From NCBI GenBank assembly GCA_003427395.1, contig BFEA01000434.1, positions 1,337,899-1,373,867 of the forward strand: DNA of 35,969 bases, read 5' to 3'. This stretch comes from Chara braunii. Taxonomy: Eukaryota > Streptophyta > Charophyceae > Charales > Characeae. This document shows, in pieces, positions 17,646 to 27,537 of this stretch. How positions within the stretch are numbered: position 1 is the first letter of the stretch; every line of letters starts with the position of its first letter. The translations under genes and the position numbers were made by a program. The notes beneath the pieces were generated by a model. It was given only the letters and a program-made list of their open reading frames with translations. It ran no database searches and was not told the origin of the DNA.

Positions 17646-18062
17646 GTGAGGGGTAGACTCTATGAGGTGATAGGGTGTGATAATCCTTTTGTGAACCTGA
17701 GATATGAGACTTGTGAGAGAGGGACTATAATATTTCACATCCCAGTGGTCAAATTCCTGAGTACTGGCAGTCTGGACGTACGGATCAAGGAGTGGCTTGA
17801 AAAGTTAAAGAGAAAGGTAACATGGGGGAAAGAAGTAAGGCAATTTGAGAGGCTTCATGAGTTCTCAATTGCTGAGGGATTTGAAGACAGGAGAGATTGG
17901 ATGCCTCTGTTGGAAGTCATTGCAGAGATTAGTAGAGCAAGAGTAAAAGACTCCATTGTGATGATAAAATCCCTACTCCTGAGTACTTTTGAACACAAAT
18001 TCGAGATCCCTGATTATGTCCAACTTGAGATCTACCTTTCAGATGTTGCTTATGATGATTAG
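17646..18062 (+). CDS. leader ORF with unknown module A, copy A4
   Basis: An open frame of 138 codons without an ATG at its 5' end, so it is either translated as part of a longer product or decayed. LRYETCERGTIIF, then GSLDVRIKEWL (41-51) and DRRDWMPLLEVI (81-92), are the two module-A blocks. A further 45 residues (KFEIPDYVQLEIYLSDV) follow. It ends with TAG two bases before the ATG of the next ORF. No family recognised. Confidence 0.5.
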   Translation: MRGRLYEVIGCDNPFVNLRYETCERGTIIFHIPVVKFLSTGSLDVRIKEWLEKLKRKVTWGKEVRQFERLHEFSIAEGFEDRRDWMPLLEVIAEISRARVKDSIVMIKSLLLSTFEHKFEIPDYVQLEIYLSDVAYDD

Positions 18063-18064
18063 CA

Positions 18065-18355
18065 ATGCCCAGTTTGATAGAACAGGTGACACTAGAAGTT
18101 GTGTTGGAAGGTAGAGTAGTCAAGATAGAAGGGACTCTTCGGATCTCTGATATAAATCTTTCTACCCTAGACGAGCTTGAGTTTTTGCAGCCTTTCTTGG
18201 ATCGTATGAGAGATTCTGCCTTGAGAATTAGCACTGACCAGACTAAGATAAACTATCTGTTAAAGGTGGTGAAAGTGGGAACTACTGAGAGAGTATCATA
18301 CCATACTTTTCAGGAACGGGTCTCTTTTGCAAGAAGGATCAACAGTGGGCTGTAA
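18065..18355 (+). CDS. leader ORF with unknown module B, copy B1
   Basis: ATG at 18065, 96 aa. The pattern is VTLEVVLEGRVVKIEGTL, then a helical stretch (DELEFLQPFLDRMRD), INYLLKVVKV, and RVSFARRIN near the end. Copy B2 follows at once: the B1 stop (TAA 18353-18355) abuts the B2 ATG (18356) in the same frame. Unknown family. The tandem arrangement suggests duplication inside the element leader. Confidence 0.5.
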   Translation: MPSLIEQVTLEVVLEGRVVKIEGTLRISDINLSTLDELEFLQPFLDRMRDSALRISTDQTKINYLLKVVKVGTTERVSYHTFQERVSFARRINSGL

Positions 18356-18625
18356 ATGATGCAATTTGATTATGAGATTATAGACCTGACTCAATATTTT
18401 ATGATACGGGGTACTATAAAGAGGTATGATAAAAGACTGAGTAGGGATGATGAGAAATAATTGATTAAAGATTACATTAGAAGGCTGAGAAGGATTGCAC
18501 TGCCCTTGATCACTACTCAATCAATTATTGCTTATACCCTATATGTACATAACTCTCAGAGGGTAGAGCAGACAAGAAATGAGAGAAACGAGCCTGTATC
18601 TCTTGCGAGAAGAATGAGGGATTGA
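18356..18625 (+). pseudogene. leader ORF with unknown module B, copy B2, stop-interrupted
   Basis: It starts ATG-ATG at 18356 and is in frame with B1. MIRGTIKRYDKRLS, LIKDYIRRLRRIAL, IIAYTLYVHNSQRVEQ and PVSLARRMR match B1 blocks IEGTL, FLQPFLDRMRDSAL, INYLLKVVKV and VSFARRIN in the same order. One in-frame TAA at 18458-18460 interrupts it. Gag begins 60 bp after its end. Confidence 0.5.
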
Positions 18626-18684
18626 AGAGCAGATAAGAAAAGGATAAGAGTGACAGAAAGAGAAGAGGATATCTGGGAAAATCT

Positions 18685-19911
18685 ATGGTTAAGATGGCAG
18701 GGCGAGGAAGACCAAGTACATCAGCAGGGACCAATAAAGAGGCCTTGGTTGGGGTTATACGGGAACTGGTCGAGAGAGTTGATACTATAAAAGGAGGGTC
18801 AGACGTTGCAAGAGGAAAGAGGTCAGATGAGAGAATTCCCTGCTTCAGAGGACCTCAGGTTAATAACTTCTTGGATGAGTATGAATTATTTGGACTCATT
18901 TATGGTTGGACAGATAAGCAACGGCTTAAGCACCTTTTATCTTATTGTGACATTGATTCGAGACTGACAGTTCAGGAACTAATGGAAGGTGCTACTACTT
19001 GGGAAGAAGTCAAGGAGAGATTGAAAAAGAAATTTGAGAAAGATTCAGTTTCAACCACAACTAAGGACTTACTTAACATCAGAAGAGCTAAATATGACAC
19101 TTTCAAAGTTTTTCTTTAGACCTTCATCCGAACAGCAAGAAAAATTTCATATTTGGACGAAGCTCTAGGATGTCATATATTTTTGACAAATTTTACTGAC
19201 ACTGAAAGGCAAGCAGTTCTTAATCAAGCTCAGCACTATCCTCTTAGATGGGATGAAATGGTTACAATCATAAGAACTCTACCTACTGTCTCCCATAAGA
19301 AATGGTCACTGGATCAGATCAGTACTTTGGCCAAGGACTGGGAGACAGAGAATGGAATGAATAGAGGAAGCAATTTGACTGATGAGAATATTCTTTAAAA
19401 GGTGATGGCTAACTTTATGCCGACAAGGCCTGCAATGCATGCTGTGGATGACAGGGGAAAGAAAAAGGTTGAAAGTAAGGAGGATGATAACGATGATGAT
19501 GACAACGATGATGATGACAACGAAAATCATGGTAAGAAGGGGGATTCGTCCAGAGCCAAAAGGAATGAGAAGAATGGTGATGGAGGAAACAGAGAGAGAA
19601 GGAAATATGATGAGCGTCCTAAGAGGAGTTTTACTTGCTACTATTGTGGCGAAAGTGGACACACTACCACCTACTGCAAACCACTTGAGGAGGATGTAAG
19701 AAGTGGGGTGGCAAAGAAGGATGCAATGGACCATGTCTGTGATAGTTCATGGAATAAGTTGGACCCCAAACATCCGGGAGGTATGAGGCTTCTTGCTCTT
19801 AAACATGATGAAAAGATGAAGAATAGGAAGAAGAGAAAGGTCAATGTGAATGTTTATTTCCTCACTGGAGACTTGCCTAATGAACTAGTACAAAGAGCAG
19901 ATGACCCTTAA
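18685..19911 (+). pseudogene. gag: Ty3/gypsy gag (capsid-nucleocapsid), two in-frame stops
   Basis: Gag forms the virus-like particle of the retrotransposon. One reading frame runs from the ATG at 18685 to 19911, broken only by TAG (19117-19119) and TAA (19396-19398). The first part has the retrotransposon capsid pattern (IPCFRGPQVNNFLDEYE, W-rich, TWEEVKERLKKKF). The third part has an Asp/Asn run (about 19486-19530) and a perfect CCHC zinc knuckle, CYYCGESGHTTTYC, at about 19636-19677, which binds RNA. The absence of frameshifts indicates modest decay. It is preceded by the unusual leader ORFs. Confidence 0.85.
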
Positions 19912-20108
19912 ACCACGATTTAGTTATCTCTGCAGTCTTTAACATTCACAGAGTGTGAGTCTAGTGAGGCATGAACAAGTGAGTCTCCATTGGAGGGGAA
20001 CCCTACTTTTCATAATCTCTTTGGATTAGTAGAGTCCTTTTCCAATGAAAAGGCTCATTTCCTCGCTAATATGATGTCATTCCATGGTCATCTACCCCAG
20101 AACTTATC

Positions 20109-20834
20109 ATGGAACCCAGCGTCGGGGATGGTAAAGTAAGGAACCACCAAACCCGTATGACACCTCAGATGATAGAAGAAAAGAAAAGAAAGAAGGTTGA
20201 GGAATCACTTATCGACATCCTTGATGATCCTGAACCAGAACGATCACAAAAAAAAAATGAACAAGGGAGAAAAAGAAAATTTATTCTCAAGAGTGATTTG
20301 GATGATGGGACTGTGATTTCAAATGTAATTGCTAAGATGCTGGAAGAAACGGAAGTGACACTGTCTTTTAAGGAAGCAATGACACTAGCACCCAAACTGA
20401 GAGAAGAGTTGAAAAGGTTAATTGAGAAGAAGAATATGGAAGTTAATTATTTGGAGTCAGTCTTTCCCAACCAAGTGAATAGGTCACTACCAGGTTGCAA
20501 TATGAGATTTGCAACCATGGGTTGTGGGCATCTTACAATTCGCATTAATCAAGTGAAGATTCTAGCCCTAGTAGATTCTGGGGCAGAGATGATACTTCTT
20601 TCACGAAGAACGATGGAAGTTTGTAATTTATCAATTGACAGACCTGCACAAAATGTACTGAGTAATATAGCCGGAGAGCTGTTCGTGACAGGATTCATTG
20701 ATAATTTGCCTATCAAGGTTGAGACAATGACTCTGGAGTTACTAGGTTTTGTAGTACCTTACCAAGATCATGACTGTGTCTTGGGAGCTCCATTCTTGCA
20801 TAGGATGGAGGCGGTCCAATTTTTTCAGTCATGA
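20109..20834 (+). CDS. Ty3/gypsy protease region of pol
   Basis: ATG at 20109, 241 aa. The basic N-terminal half contains a SNVIAKMLEETEVTLSFKEA-type block followed by LAPKLREELKRL, a motif found between gag and protease in many gypsy polyproteins. The aspartic protease follows: ALVDSGAEMILLS with catalytic Asp at residue 156, and the flap-side/second signature CVLGAPFL near the end. It is in a different frame from gag, so gag-pol linkage needs a frameshift or the intervening 200 bp are decayed. A frame change at the T6 run near 20820 cuts it from the downstream sequence. Confidence 0.82.
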   Translation: MEPSVGDGKVRNHQTRMTPQMIEEKKRKKVEESLIDILDDPEPERSQKKNEQGRKRKFILKSDLDDGTVISNVIAKMLEETEVTLSFKEAMTLAPKLREELKRLIEKKNMEVNYLESVFPNQVNRSLPGCNMRFATMGCGHLTIRINQVKILALVDSGAEMILLSRRTMEVCNLSIDRPAQNVLSNIAGELFVTGFIDNLPIKVETMTLELLGFVVPYQDHDCVLGAPFLHRMEAVQFFQS

Positions 20835-21397
20835 GGGATCATCCTAGATCAGTCTACAGGATCTAGAGACTGCTCAAGAGCAGACCTTTAAGGTCGGTAC
20901 AAAAAATGATTTCAAGAATCAACAATCTGCTAATTCGATTAGGAGGGAGGAATCTGGTGAAAGGGTTAGGAGACTAAAGGAAGAAGGGAAACGAGAAGCA
21001 AAAAAAAAGATTTCAGTGGGAATCAATCAAGTTTCGAAAATGATGAAAGCCCTTGGTGAATTCGAGGATGAAGATAGGCAAATTGAAGCCTTCAAGAAAG
21101 CTGTAGAGATTGCTAAGGGAGGAAAGATGAAATTGAGATTTGCATCGACTGACCCTTTTTTAGTAAAATAGTCACTGGGTCAAAAAGAAAATACAAGCAC
21201 AAGGGGGTGAAGAAAAACCCAGTGGCAGTCTTAATAGAGAAAGATTATGATGAAGTATTGAAAAAGGAAGACAAATTATAAGAGCATTGAGGGAATCAGC
21301 AAAACTGGAAAATAGGGTCACCAGAGAAAGGTTTGACACAATAAAGATAGGCTCGGATCATTTTATCCTACCTAAAGAGAAATAATATATCTTCAAG
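20835..21397 (+). pseudogene. pol linker between protease and RT, decayed
   Basis: A frame-1 stretch from about 20848 to the TAG at 21169-21171 is open and highly charged, with a probable coiled coil (EESGERVRRLKEEGKREAKK). Later pieces (KNPVAVLIEKDYDEVLKKED and GSDHFILPKEK) lie in other frames. The latter joins the RT start after a single in-frame TAA near 21383. I read this as the spacer of one pol polyprotein damaged by two or three frameshifts. Confidence 0.6.
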
Positions 21398-22210
21398 ATG
21401 TGTCAGGAATTCTCTGGTGCTTTCTCCTTTAATGATGAGGAGAGAGGGCGATTGGACGTGGACATAATCAAGATGACCAAAATTTGGACAGTTGACCATG
21501 TTCCATGGAATGATAGGTCAACCAAGTATGCCTTGAAGGAAGAGGCAGAGGTTGTAAAGTATCTTGACAAAAAGATTGCATCTAATGTTGCTGAACCTGT
21601 TAATGGACAATATGCTCACCACTGGTTTTGTTTCTGGAAACTAGGGGGCGGGCTAAGATGCATACAGAATCTTCAGAAGCTCAATTCTGTGACGGTACGT
21701 GACTCAGGTAGTCTTCCTAATGCTAATCTCCTCGATGAATCATTTGCTGGTCGATGTATTTATTCCATAGTTGACCTGTATTCTGGTTATGATCAGTTCC
21801 CTATTGATCCCACTAGCCGGTCAATGACTGTCATGCTCACTCCAAGGAGGCTTGTTCAGATGTGCGTGGTACCTCAGGGCTGGACTAACAGAGTGGCAGT
21901 TATTCTAAGGGATATGATCAAAGTCATGCAGGATATTTCTCCGGAAATAACCAGTCCCTACATTGATGATAATCCTGTAAAATTACCCTTGGTAAGAGAT
22001 GAAACTTTGGTCGTAGGGGGAGTCAGAAAGTTTGTTTGGGAACATGCTGAGGAAATAAAGATTGTTCTAGAAAGACTTCAAAAGTATAATCTAACTGTCC
22101 GTGGACCAAAGTCCCTTCTCTTCCAACCAGAAGTGATAATCATGGGCTTCAGATGTTTCTCCAAGAGTAGGAGTCCAAATCCCAAGAAAATAGACAAGAT
22201 CTTGAACTGA
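21398..22210 (+). pseudogene. pol: Ty3/gypsy reverse transcriptase
   Basis: Copies the genomic RNA into DNA inside the particle. The frame opens at about 21386 and is closed by TGA at 22208-22210. Motifs in order: a substrate-side block ending LRCIQNLQKLN (about 86-96), SIVDLYSGYDQF with catalytic Asp at 126, VVPQGWTN (158-164) and YIDD (188-191) with both catalytic Asp residues. The stop falls between KILN and PLPLKRVTDVRSFLG, where related elements have a Trp, so it looks like a single TGG-to-TGA change. The frame continues unbroken into RNase H. All key RT residues survive. Confidence 0.9.
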
Positions 22211-24448
22211 CCTCTGCCTCTCAAAAGAGTGACAGATGTCAGAAGCTTCTTGGGAGTCTGTGTATTCTGGAGGATTTTTATTCCTCATTTTGTTGCCCTT
22301 GCAGAGCCTCTGAGAGAGATGGTAAGGCAGGGTGCTAACTTAGCATGGAATGATAAAAGACAAGTTGCAGCAGAAACGTTGCAAGAAAAACTAAGAGATG
22401 GTGGAGTAGTGCTGGGAGTACCCTATTATCATGATGAGGAGACAAGACCTTTCATCATTGAGGCTGATGGAGGACCAGAGACTCTAGGTGGAGTGCTTAT
22501 TCAGAAAGATGAAAATGGGAGAGAGAGGCCTCTAAGATTTGAAAGCAGAACCCTCAATTCTACTGAAAGAGGTTACACCCAATTTAGGACAGAGCTACTG
22601 TCAATCATTCATAACCTCAGGTGCTTCAGACACTACGTTCTAGGAAGGAGATTCATCTTGAGGACTCATGCATCTGCTGTGATTGGTGCCATTAAAAAGC
22701 ACCAACAGGTAGATTCAACAGTCAGCAGATGGATCGCATTCATCTGGACATATGATTTTAAAATGGAGAAGATCTCCATTGAGAAGAACAGAGCGGATGG
22801 CTTAAGCCGGATTGAGTGGCGAGAAGAAGAAGAAGACGTGAATGGAACAGTTGAAGAATCCGCCTATGTTGATAATTTCCTTAATGAAAAAGATGATGAG
22901 GATTATGAGGCACCATACTCCTACAAGTGGAGTCTGTGGTCTGAAGAGAAACACAGTTGGGGAGAAATCCCAAGTGCATACGTTTATGAATCGATTCTTG
23001 GGAAAGAGGAAGAAGATGAACCGAACGATTGGTATGCCAGAGTTAATGCTGCAGCAGTGGCTGCTCATGAGATTGGGGAAAGTTCAGGTTCAAAGGAAGA
23101 AGAAGAGAGTGAAAAGAAGGAAGAAGATATATTTTTCTTCTATGAAAAAAATAATGAAAACTATCAAGAGATTGGCAGAAAGATGAAAAAGAAACAACTA
23201 AAAGAATATTATTGTAAAGATTTAAGGAAGAAATTCAGGCTAAAAAGAGGACATCTCTCTGTGGATGGTAAGGGAGGCCTACCTCCACTAAGAGTAGTTT
23301 GTGGTAAAGAGAGGCAGTTGGAGATAATTGCTGCTCTACATGAGGGGGTTGTCGGTGGTCACAAGGCTGCTGAAGCTACCTACTCCAAGACTGCCAAACT
23401 CTACTTCTGGCCTGGCATGAGAGACATGATTTTCAGATACTGTAAATCATGTGTCTTATGTCAGAAGAGGTCTACCACAAGGATGATTGAGTCCCTATTC
23501 CCTACAATCCTGGTAGAGCCAGGTGGTAGAGTTCATCTGGATCTCATCACTATGCCTCCAGGCAAGGGTGGGATGAGATACATACGAAACATGAGAGATA
23601 ATTTCTCTGGATACGTTGAGGCAAAAACTCTGAAAAGGAAGACACCCGAGCAAGTGGCTGATTGGATAGAGGAAGTCTATCTCAGGTATCCTTTTATCAG
23701 AGAATTTGTCTCAGAAAGAGGATCAAAATTGAGAAATGAGGTTGTCAGAAGAATTACACTCAGATTGAGTGTCAGAATTCGATATGTGACTACTTACCAT
23801 CCTCAAGCGAATGCTCCTGTAGAAAGAGGCCACAGAACTCTGAAAGATTCATTGGTCAAGTGGTGTGAAGGAAAGCTCAGTAACTGGCCAAAGGTGTTAA
23901 GAGTTGCTGTATATGCTGATAATATCACAATCAAGAGGACTACTAGTTATGCACCTTTTACTCTCAGGTACGACCAATATGCTACATTGCCTATTGAGAG
24001 TATTGTCAAGCTATGGTCAAGTCAAGAAAGTGACAGAGACTATTTCATTTCAGAGCTTCTTCAGATCCGGATGAGGCAAATAACAGAAGTTGATCAAGCA
24101 GTGATGGATGCAGCAGAGAGAATGACATTCAGCAGGCTATCAGATCACGAAAGATGGAACAAGAAAATGTATATAAGAAAAGAGAAATTGAAGATTGGAG
24201 ATGTTGTCCTTCTGTTTGACAGTTCTCTTGAGACACAATGAACTAAAAGGTTGGAGCCCAGATGGTTTGGTCGTTACAGAATTACTGGGGAAGCAGAGGT
24301 CAAAGTCTATGAGATTTCAGAGATGGATGGATCTAGGGTTCATGACATGGTATCAGGGTCGAGACTTCGTAAGTTCCTCTTTAGAGACCCTGACTTGATC
24401 CCTACAGTGATTCCAAAGAGAGGAAAGAGAAGTCAACCATCTAAGTAA
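22211..24448 (+). pseudogene. pol: Ty3/gypsy RNase H and integrase
   Basis: The same frame as RT. RNase H has IIEADGG (Asp 80 counted from 22229), TELLSI (Glu 122) and NRADGLSR (Asp 190). Residues about 195-305 are an unusually long acidic linker. Integrase has a zinc-binding H371/H378/C408/C411 and a catalytic core with D438 and E532. The middle acidic residue is Glu 496 (VSERGS) where Asp is expected, at the correct 35-residue spacing from E532. TGA at 24239-24241 interrupts before the GPY/F-like tail (EPRWFGRYRI), which ends at 24448. I see no chromodomain. Integration activity is doubtful because of Glu 496 and the stops. Confidence 0.9.
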
Positions 24449-26113
24449 GGGAACGGTCATAAAAGACTGAGAAAGAGTACAGTAAGACACTGAGACAGTG
24501 AGGCTGAATTATCAGCAGACAATGATCATTCTTGCGTAGTCAATTCAGCATTTCAATTTCGGTATTTCAGTATCAGTACTTCAGTTTCAGCACCTCAGTT
24601 TCAATATTCCAGTTTTCAACAAGTGATTTCGTTATCTATTTCAGCAAGCAACTAAGCTAATGAGACTATATTTTTGGTACAGCGCTGCAGTCGTTCCATG
24701 AGTGTCAAATCCTGAGAGTAAGGAGTAACTGTGAGTATAATTTTGAGAGCATTGACACAGTGTCAAGATCTGAGAAACTCATGGCTGTGGCACATCAAAT
24801 GATATAAGCAGTATTATTCTTATCACAAAAAGAAAGCATGATGGACACAAAGAAGTTCAGTTCTGTCTGAATGAAAGTTATCAGCAGAAGGACTTCGTGT
24901 CTCCGACTAAGTTGTCCATCCAAGAGATTTGGATGAAGGCAGGAATAAAGAAGTTCAGCTGTACTTGACTGAGGGTGGTCAGTAGAGGGACTTCGTGCTT
25001 CTTTGCTAAGGGTCTGTCTGCACTCAAATGAGGGAAGAGACCTCTCTGAGATCAGAGTTTCAGTATTTCCTTGAGACTGACGGGACGTCTCTTGGAAAAA
25101 GAAATCCCAGTTGAGGGAAGGGACCTCTCTGAGGCTAGCACAAAGTTTTTGCTTGTGACTGAAGGGAGATTTTCTTGCAAACTCTTAGTGTTGGCTAGCA
25201 TGTTATTGTTCAGTGCCTCTTGAGATTGAAGGGACGTCTTTTGAGAAATGTTTGTCCTATTATGGGGCGTGGGCAGTCTACTTGTGGGTTATGATATGCT
25301 TGCCTGACTCTCTGTGTCTGGGTTTTCTTCTCTAACCTAAGGATGCGTTGATTGTCGGGGCCAGCCAGAGCCTTACCGCAGTAGGTTGCAATCTGGTGAG
25401 GTCAGCAGGTCCCCGACGCGAGTGTCGAATTCCGTAGTCAGCTGAGGCTAAGACTCCAGGAGTTTGGCCTATGAGGCTAATAGGGGTCAGCTGGAACCCT
25501 ACCGCAGTCAGAGGATGCAATCCAGTGAGGTTAGCCAGAGCCTGGAACTGTGGTTAGACCGGGTCCCACGTTCAAAAATCTGGGCGGGGTAGCCAACGCC
25601 CTTGGCCAAAAACTGGTAGGTGAGTCGGTCCCTGGCCGCAGTGGTCAAATCCGGATTCAGGACAGTCAGACTGACGGGACGTCTATTGTCATAGGGTGAC
25701 CAGACCCGCTATAGTCTGGGTGTCCTGGCGAGAGTGCTAAAGGGTTGTCATACTCGAGTAGTGGGTATGATTGGTCCTAACCTGGAGGCAGGTTAAAGGG
25801 GCTGTCAAGGCAAATGGTCTCACTAGTCCTGGCCTGAGGCGGGCCGAACGAGATATGTCAGACTTACGGGACGTCTAGCATTCCTAGCCAGTGGTGGGCC
25901 GAAACCAAGGCAATCAATAAATCCTGGGTGTGGGGAACCTTTATGTATTAATTGTTAATTGTTATTTATTATTTTATTTATGAGTTTTATTTTAATTTTT
26001 GTTAATGCTTGACTGCTGGTTGTCAGAGGGTCTGCTTGTTGGGGCATGGTTNTTGTCTGTGNGACTTGCTGGTTTTGCAGGTATACAGATACTTGTCTGA
26101 AGTTCCCAGACTA
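24449..26113 (+). other. long 3' noncoding tract with diverged repeats
   Basis: There is no coding signal. 24535-24640 is a run of diverged TTTCAGT-type units. Phrases recur at 24850-25000 (AAGAAGTTCAG, GGACTTCGTG) and 25020-25130 (GACCTCTCTGAG). GGGACGTCT recurs near 25084, 25234, 25675 and 25869. 25350-25560 has repeated CCAGAGCC, ACCGCAGT and TGCAATC phrases. Long, repeat-bearing regions between pol and the 3' LTR are known in plant Tat/Ogre-type elements. About 25925-26010 is AT-rich. Confidence 0.55.
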
Positions 26114-26288
26114 GGGAAAAGAAAAAGGGGTTTGGTATCCCTTCCCTTTTGTCTGAGAAGTTGAGGAGACGCCTCACTCAGACCAGAGAAAGAAAGGAAG
26201 GGTTTGGTATCCCCATCAGGTGCTTGAGAAGCTGAGAAGACGTCTCACTCAGGCCAGAGAACAGAAAAAAGAGGGTTTGGTATGCCTT
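26114..26288 (+). repeat. ~73-bp tandem repeat carrying GGGTTTGGTAT
   Basis: Two full units and a partial third unit start near 26114, 26186 and 26259. Each has an A/G-rich run, GGGTTTGGTAT, and (in full units) GAGAAG...GACG(C/T)CTCACTCAG. The same GGGTTTGGTAT occurs at 27525-27535 just before the second 980-bp repeat. Confidence 0.8.
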
Positions 26289-27515
26289 ACTTCCAGCACG
26301 GCAGACAGAGTGAGTACCCCCGTTACTAGGGTCATTCTTGGCTTAAATGTCTGATCAAGAGTTGAGGTAACGTCCATGTGAAAAACCAACAGTTAAACAA
26401 GTCAAACATTCAGACGAAATTCTTCTTAAAATTTTATTTGGTGGCCGACAAGCAGCCTGGTTCATGAGGAACCTGCGTCCCTGGCCTTAAGGAAGCCAAA
26501 CTCTCAGGCCTGGGACACTATAGAATGGATAGTGAATTGGAAATCTTATGAGCCGAAATCAGACTTAGAAAGCAGAGAAGAAGTCGTGCTTATACAAGAC
26601 ATAAAAGACAACCATGAGTTAAAGCTGGAAAAAAAAGAGAAGGAAGAAGATGCTAAAGAGCACACAGTGACTGGGGTGATGAGGAGACGAGACAGTGCAT
26701 GGGACAGCAGGAGGCGGAGTGGGCACTATGGCCTTGCTTACGGCTGGGGTGGGAGGAGCTCTAGGAATACAAGGGGGAGAAGAAGCACTGGGGGTACTAT
26801 AGCGCGCATCAAATTTTTTACGAAGGTACTCCATCCTGTCAGGGGATGGACTCTTCTCGTACCACCCTGATGATGGATAACGTAGATAGGGCCTCAGATG
26901 CGCGTAGCCTCTTGGTTCTTCCTCCTCCTCCTCCTCTGAATTGTAGGAGCATCGTGCCCTAACCGGTGGCTCCTCTTTGGCCTTTCCTACCCTACCTCCC
27001 CTTCCTCTACCTTGTCCACGGCGTGCTTCGGGCATGATAAAGTGAAAAGATTGTTAAGGGAGAGGTGAGAGACAAAGGATAATAGCACTAAGTGAAATCT
27101 ATGATAAAAGGAGGGGCTATATGAAAAATAAAATAAAATTACGGTGATGAGATAGACAAAGGGAGAAAAGAAAGCGGGGAACTGATAAGAGGGAAAAAGG
27201 GGAGAGTGACTGCGCTAAATATGAGGATTACACCCAGCGATGGTCGAAGGAAGGTGAGCACCAAGAGTGAAGTCAAGCGCAGATAGTAAGAGAAGTGAGC
27301 GCTGGGGAAAGGCAAGCGTTGAAGAAAGAAATGGGTGCTGGAAAATAGATCCTCCTCTGAGAGAGAAAGTGAACGCTAAAGCAAAAATGGAAAATGGACC
27401 GCCTAGAGCTAGGGTGCGGGTTCCGCAGTGAGTTGCAAGTAGTGATGAATGAGAAGTGCTGCTGCTCTCGCTAAATTTATGTTGAAAACGCGATGCGTTT
27501 CGACCCAGCGAGGAC
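26289..27515. other. noncoding region between repeats and polypurine tract
   Basis: Apart from the antisense frame at 26619-27035 I recognise no gene. The plus strand is purine-rich over long stretches (27060-27200, 27240-27440). Confidence 0.4.
26619..27035 (-). CDS. antisense ORF, 138 aa, unrecognised
   Basis: It opens with ATG on the minus strand at 27035. The N-terminus is very basic (RRGQGRGRGGRVGK), then comes an acidic run of about eight Glu, then a Tyr/Arg-rich part (AHLRPYLRYPSSGWYEKSP), then a Pro/Ser-rich tail ending hydrophobic. No family recognised. Some plant Tat-lineage elements (for example Grande and Retand) carry an antisense ORF between pol and the 3' LTR, and this frame lies in the equivalent place. 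Low-complexity composition could also leave a frame open by chance. Confidence 0.35.
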   Translation of the reverse strand: MPEARRGQGRGRGGRVGKAKEEPPVRARCSYNSEEEEEEEPRGYAHLRPYLRYPSSGWYEKSPSPDRMEYLRKKFDARYSTPSASSPPCIPRAPPTPAVSKAIVPTPPPAVPCTVSSPHHPSHCVLFSIFFLLFFFQL

Positions 27516-27518
27516 GCT

Positions 27519-27537
27519 GGGTGGGGGTTTGGTATTA
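27519..27537 (+). promoter_or_regulatory. polypurine-like tract before second 980-bp repeat
   Basis: GGGTGGGGGTTTGGTATTA directly precedes the TG that opens the repeat at 27538. A G-rich tract at this place would prime plus-strand synthesis and marks the repeat as a 3' LTR. Confidence 0.5.

Noticed and set aside
18685-24448. Alternative genetic code or programmed stop readthrough explaining the in-frame stops
   Set aside because: TAA, TAG and TGA all occur, frameshifts are also present nearby, and the LINE shows the same decay; pseudogenisation explains it more simply.
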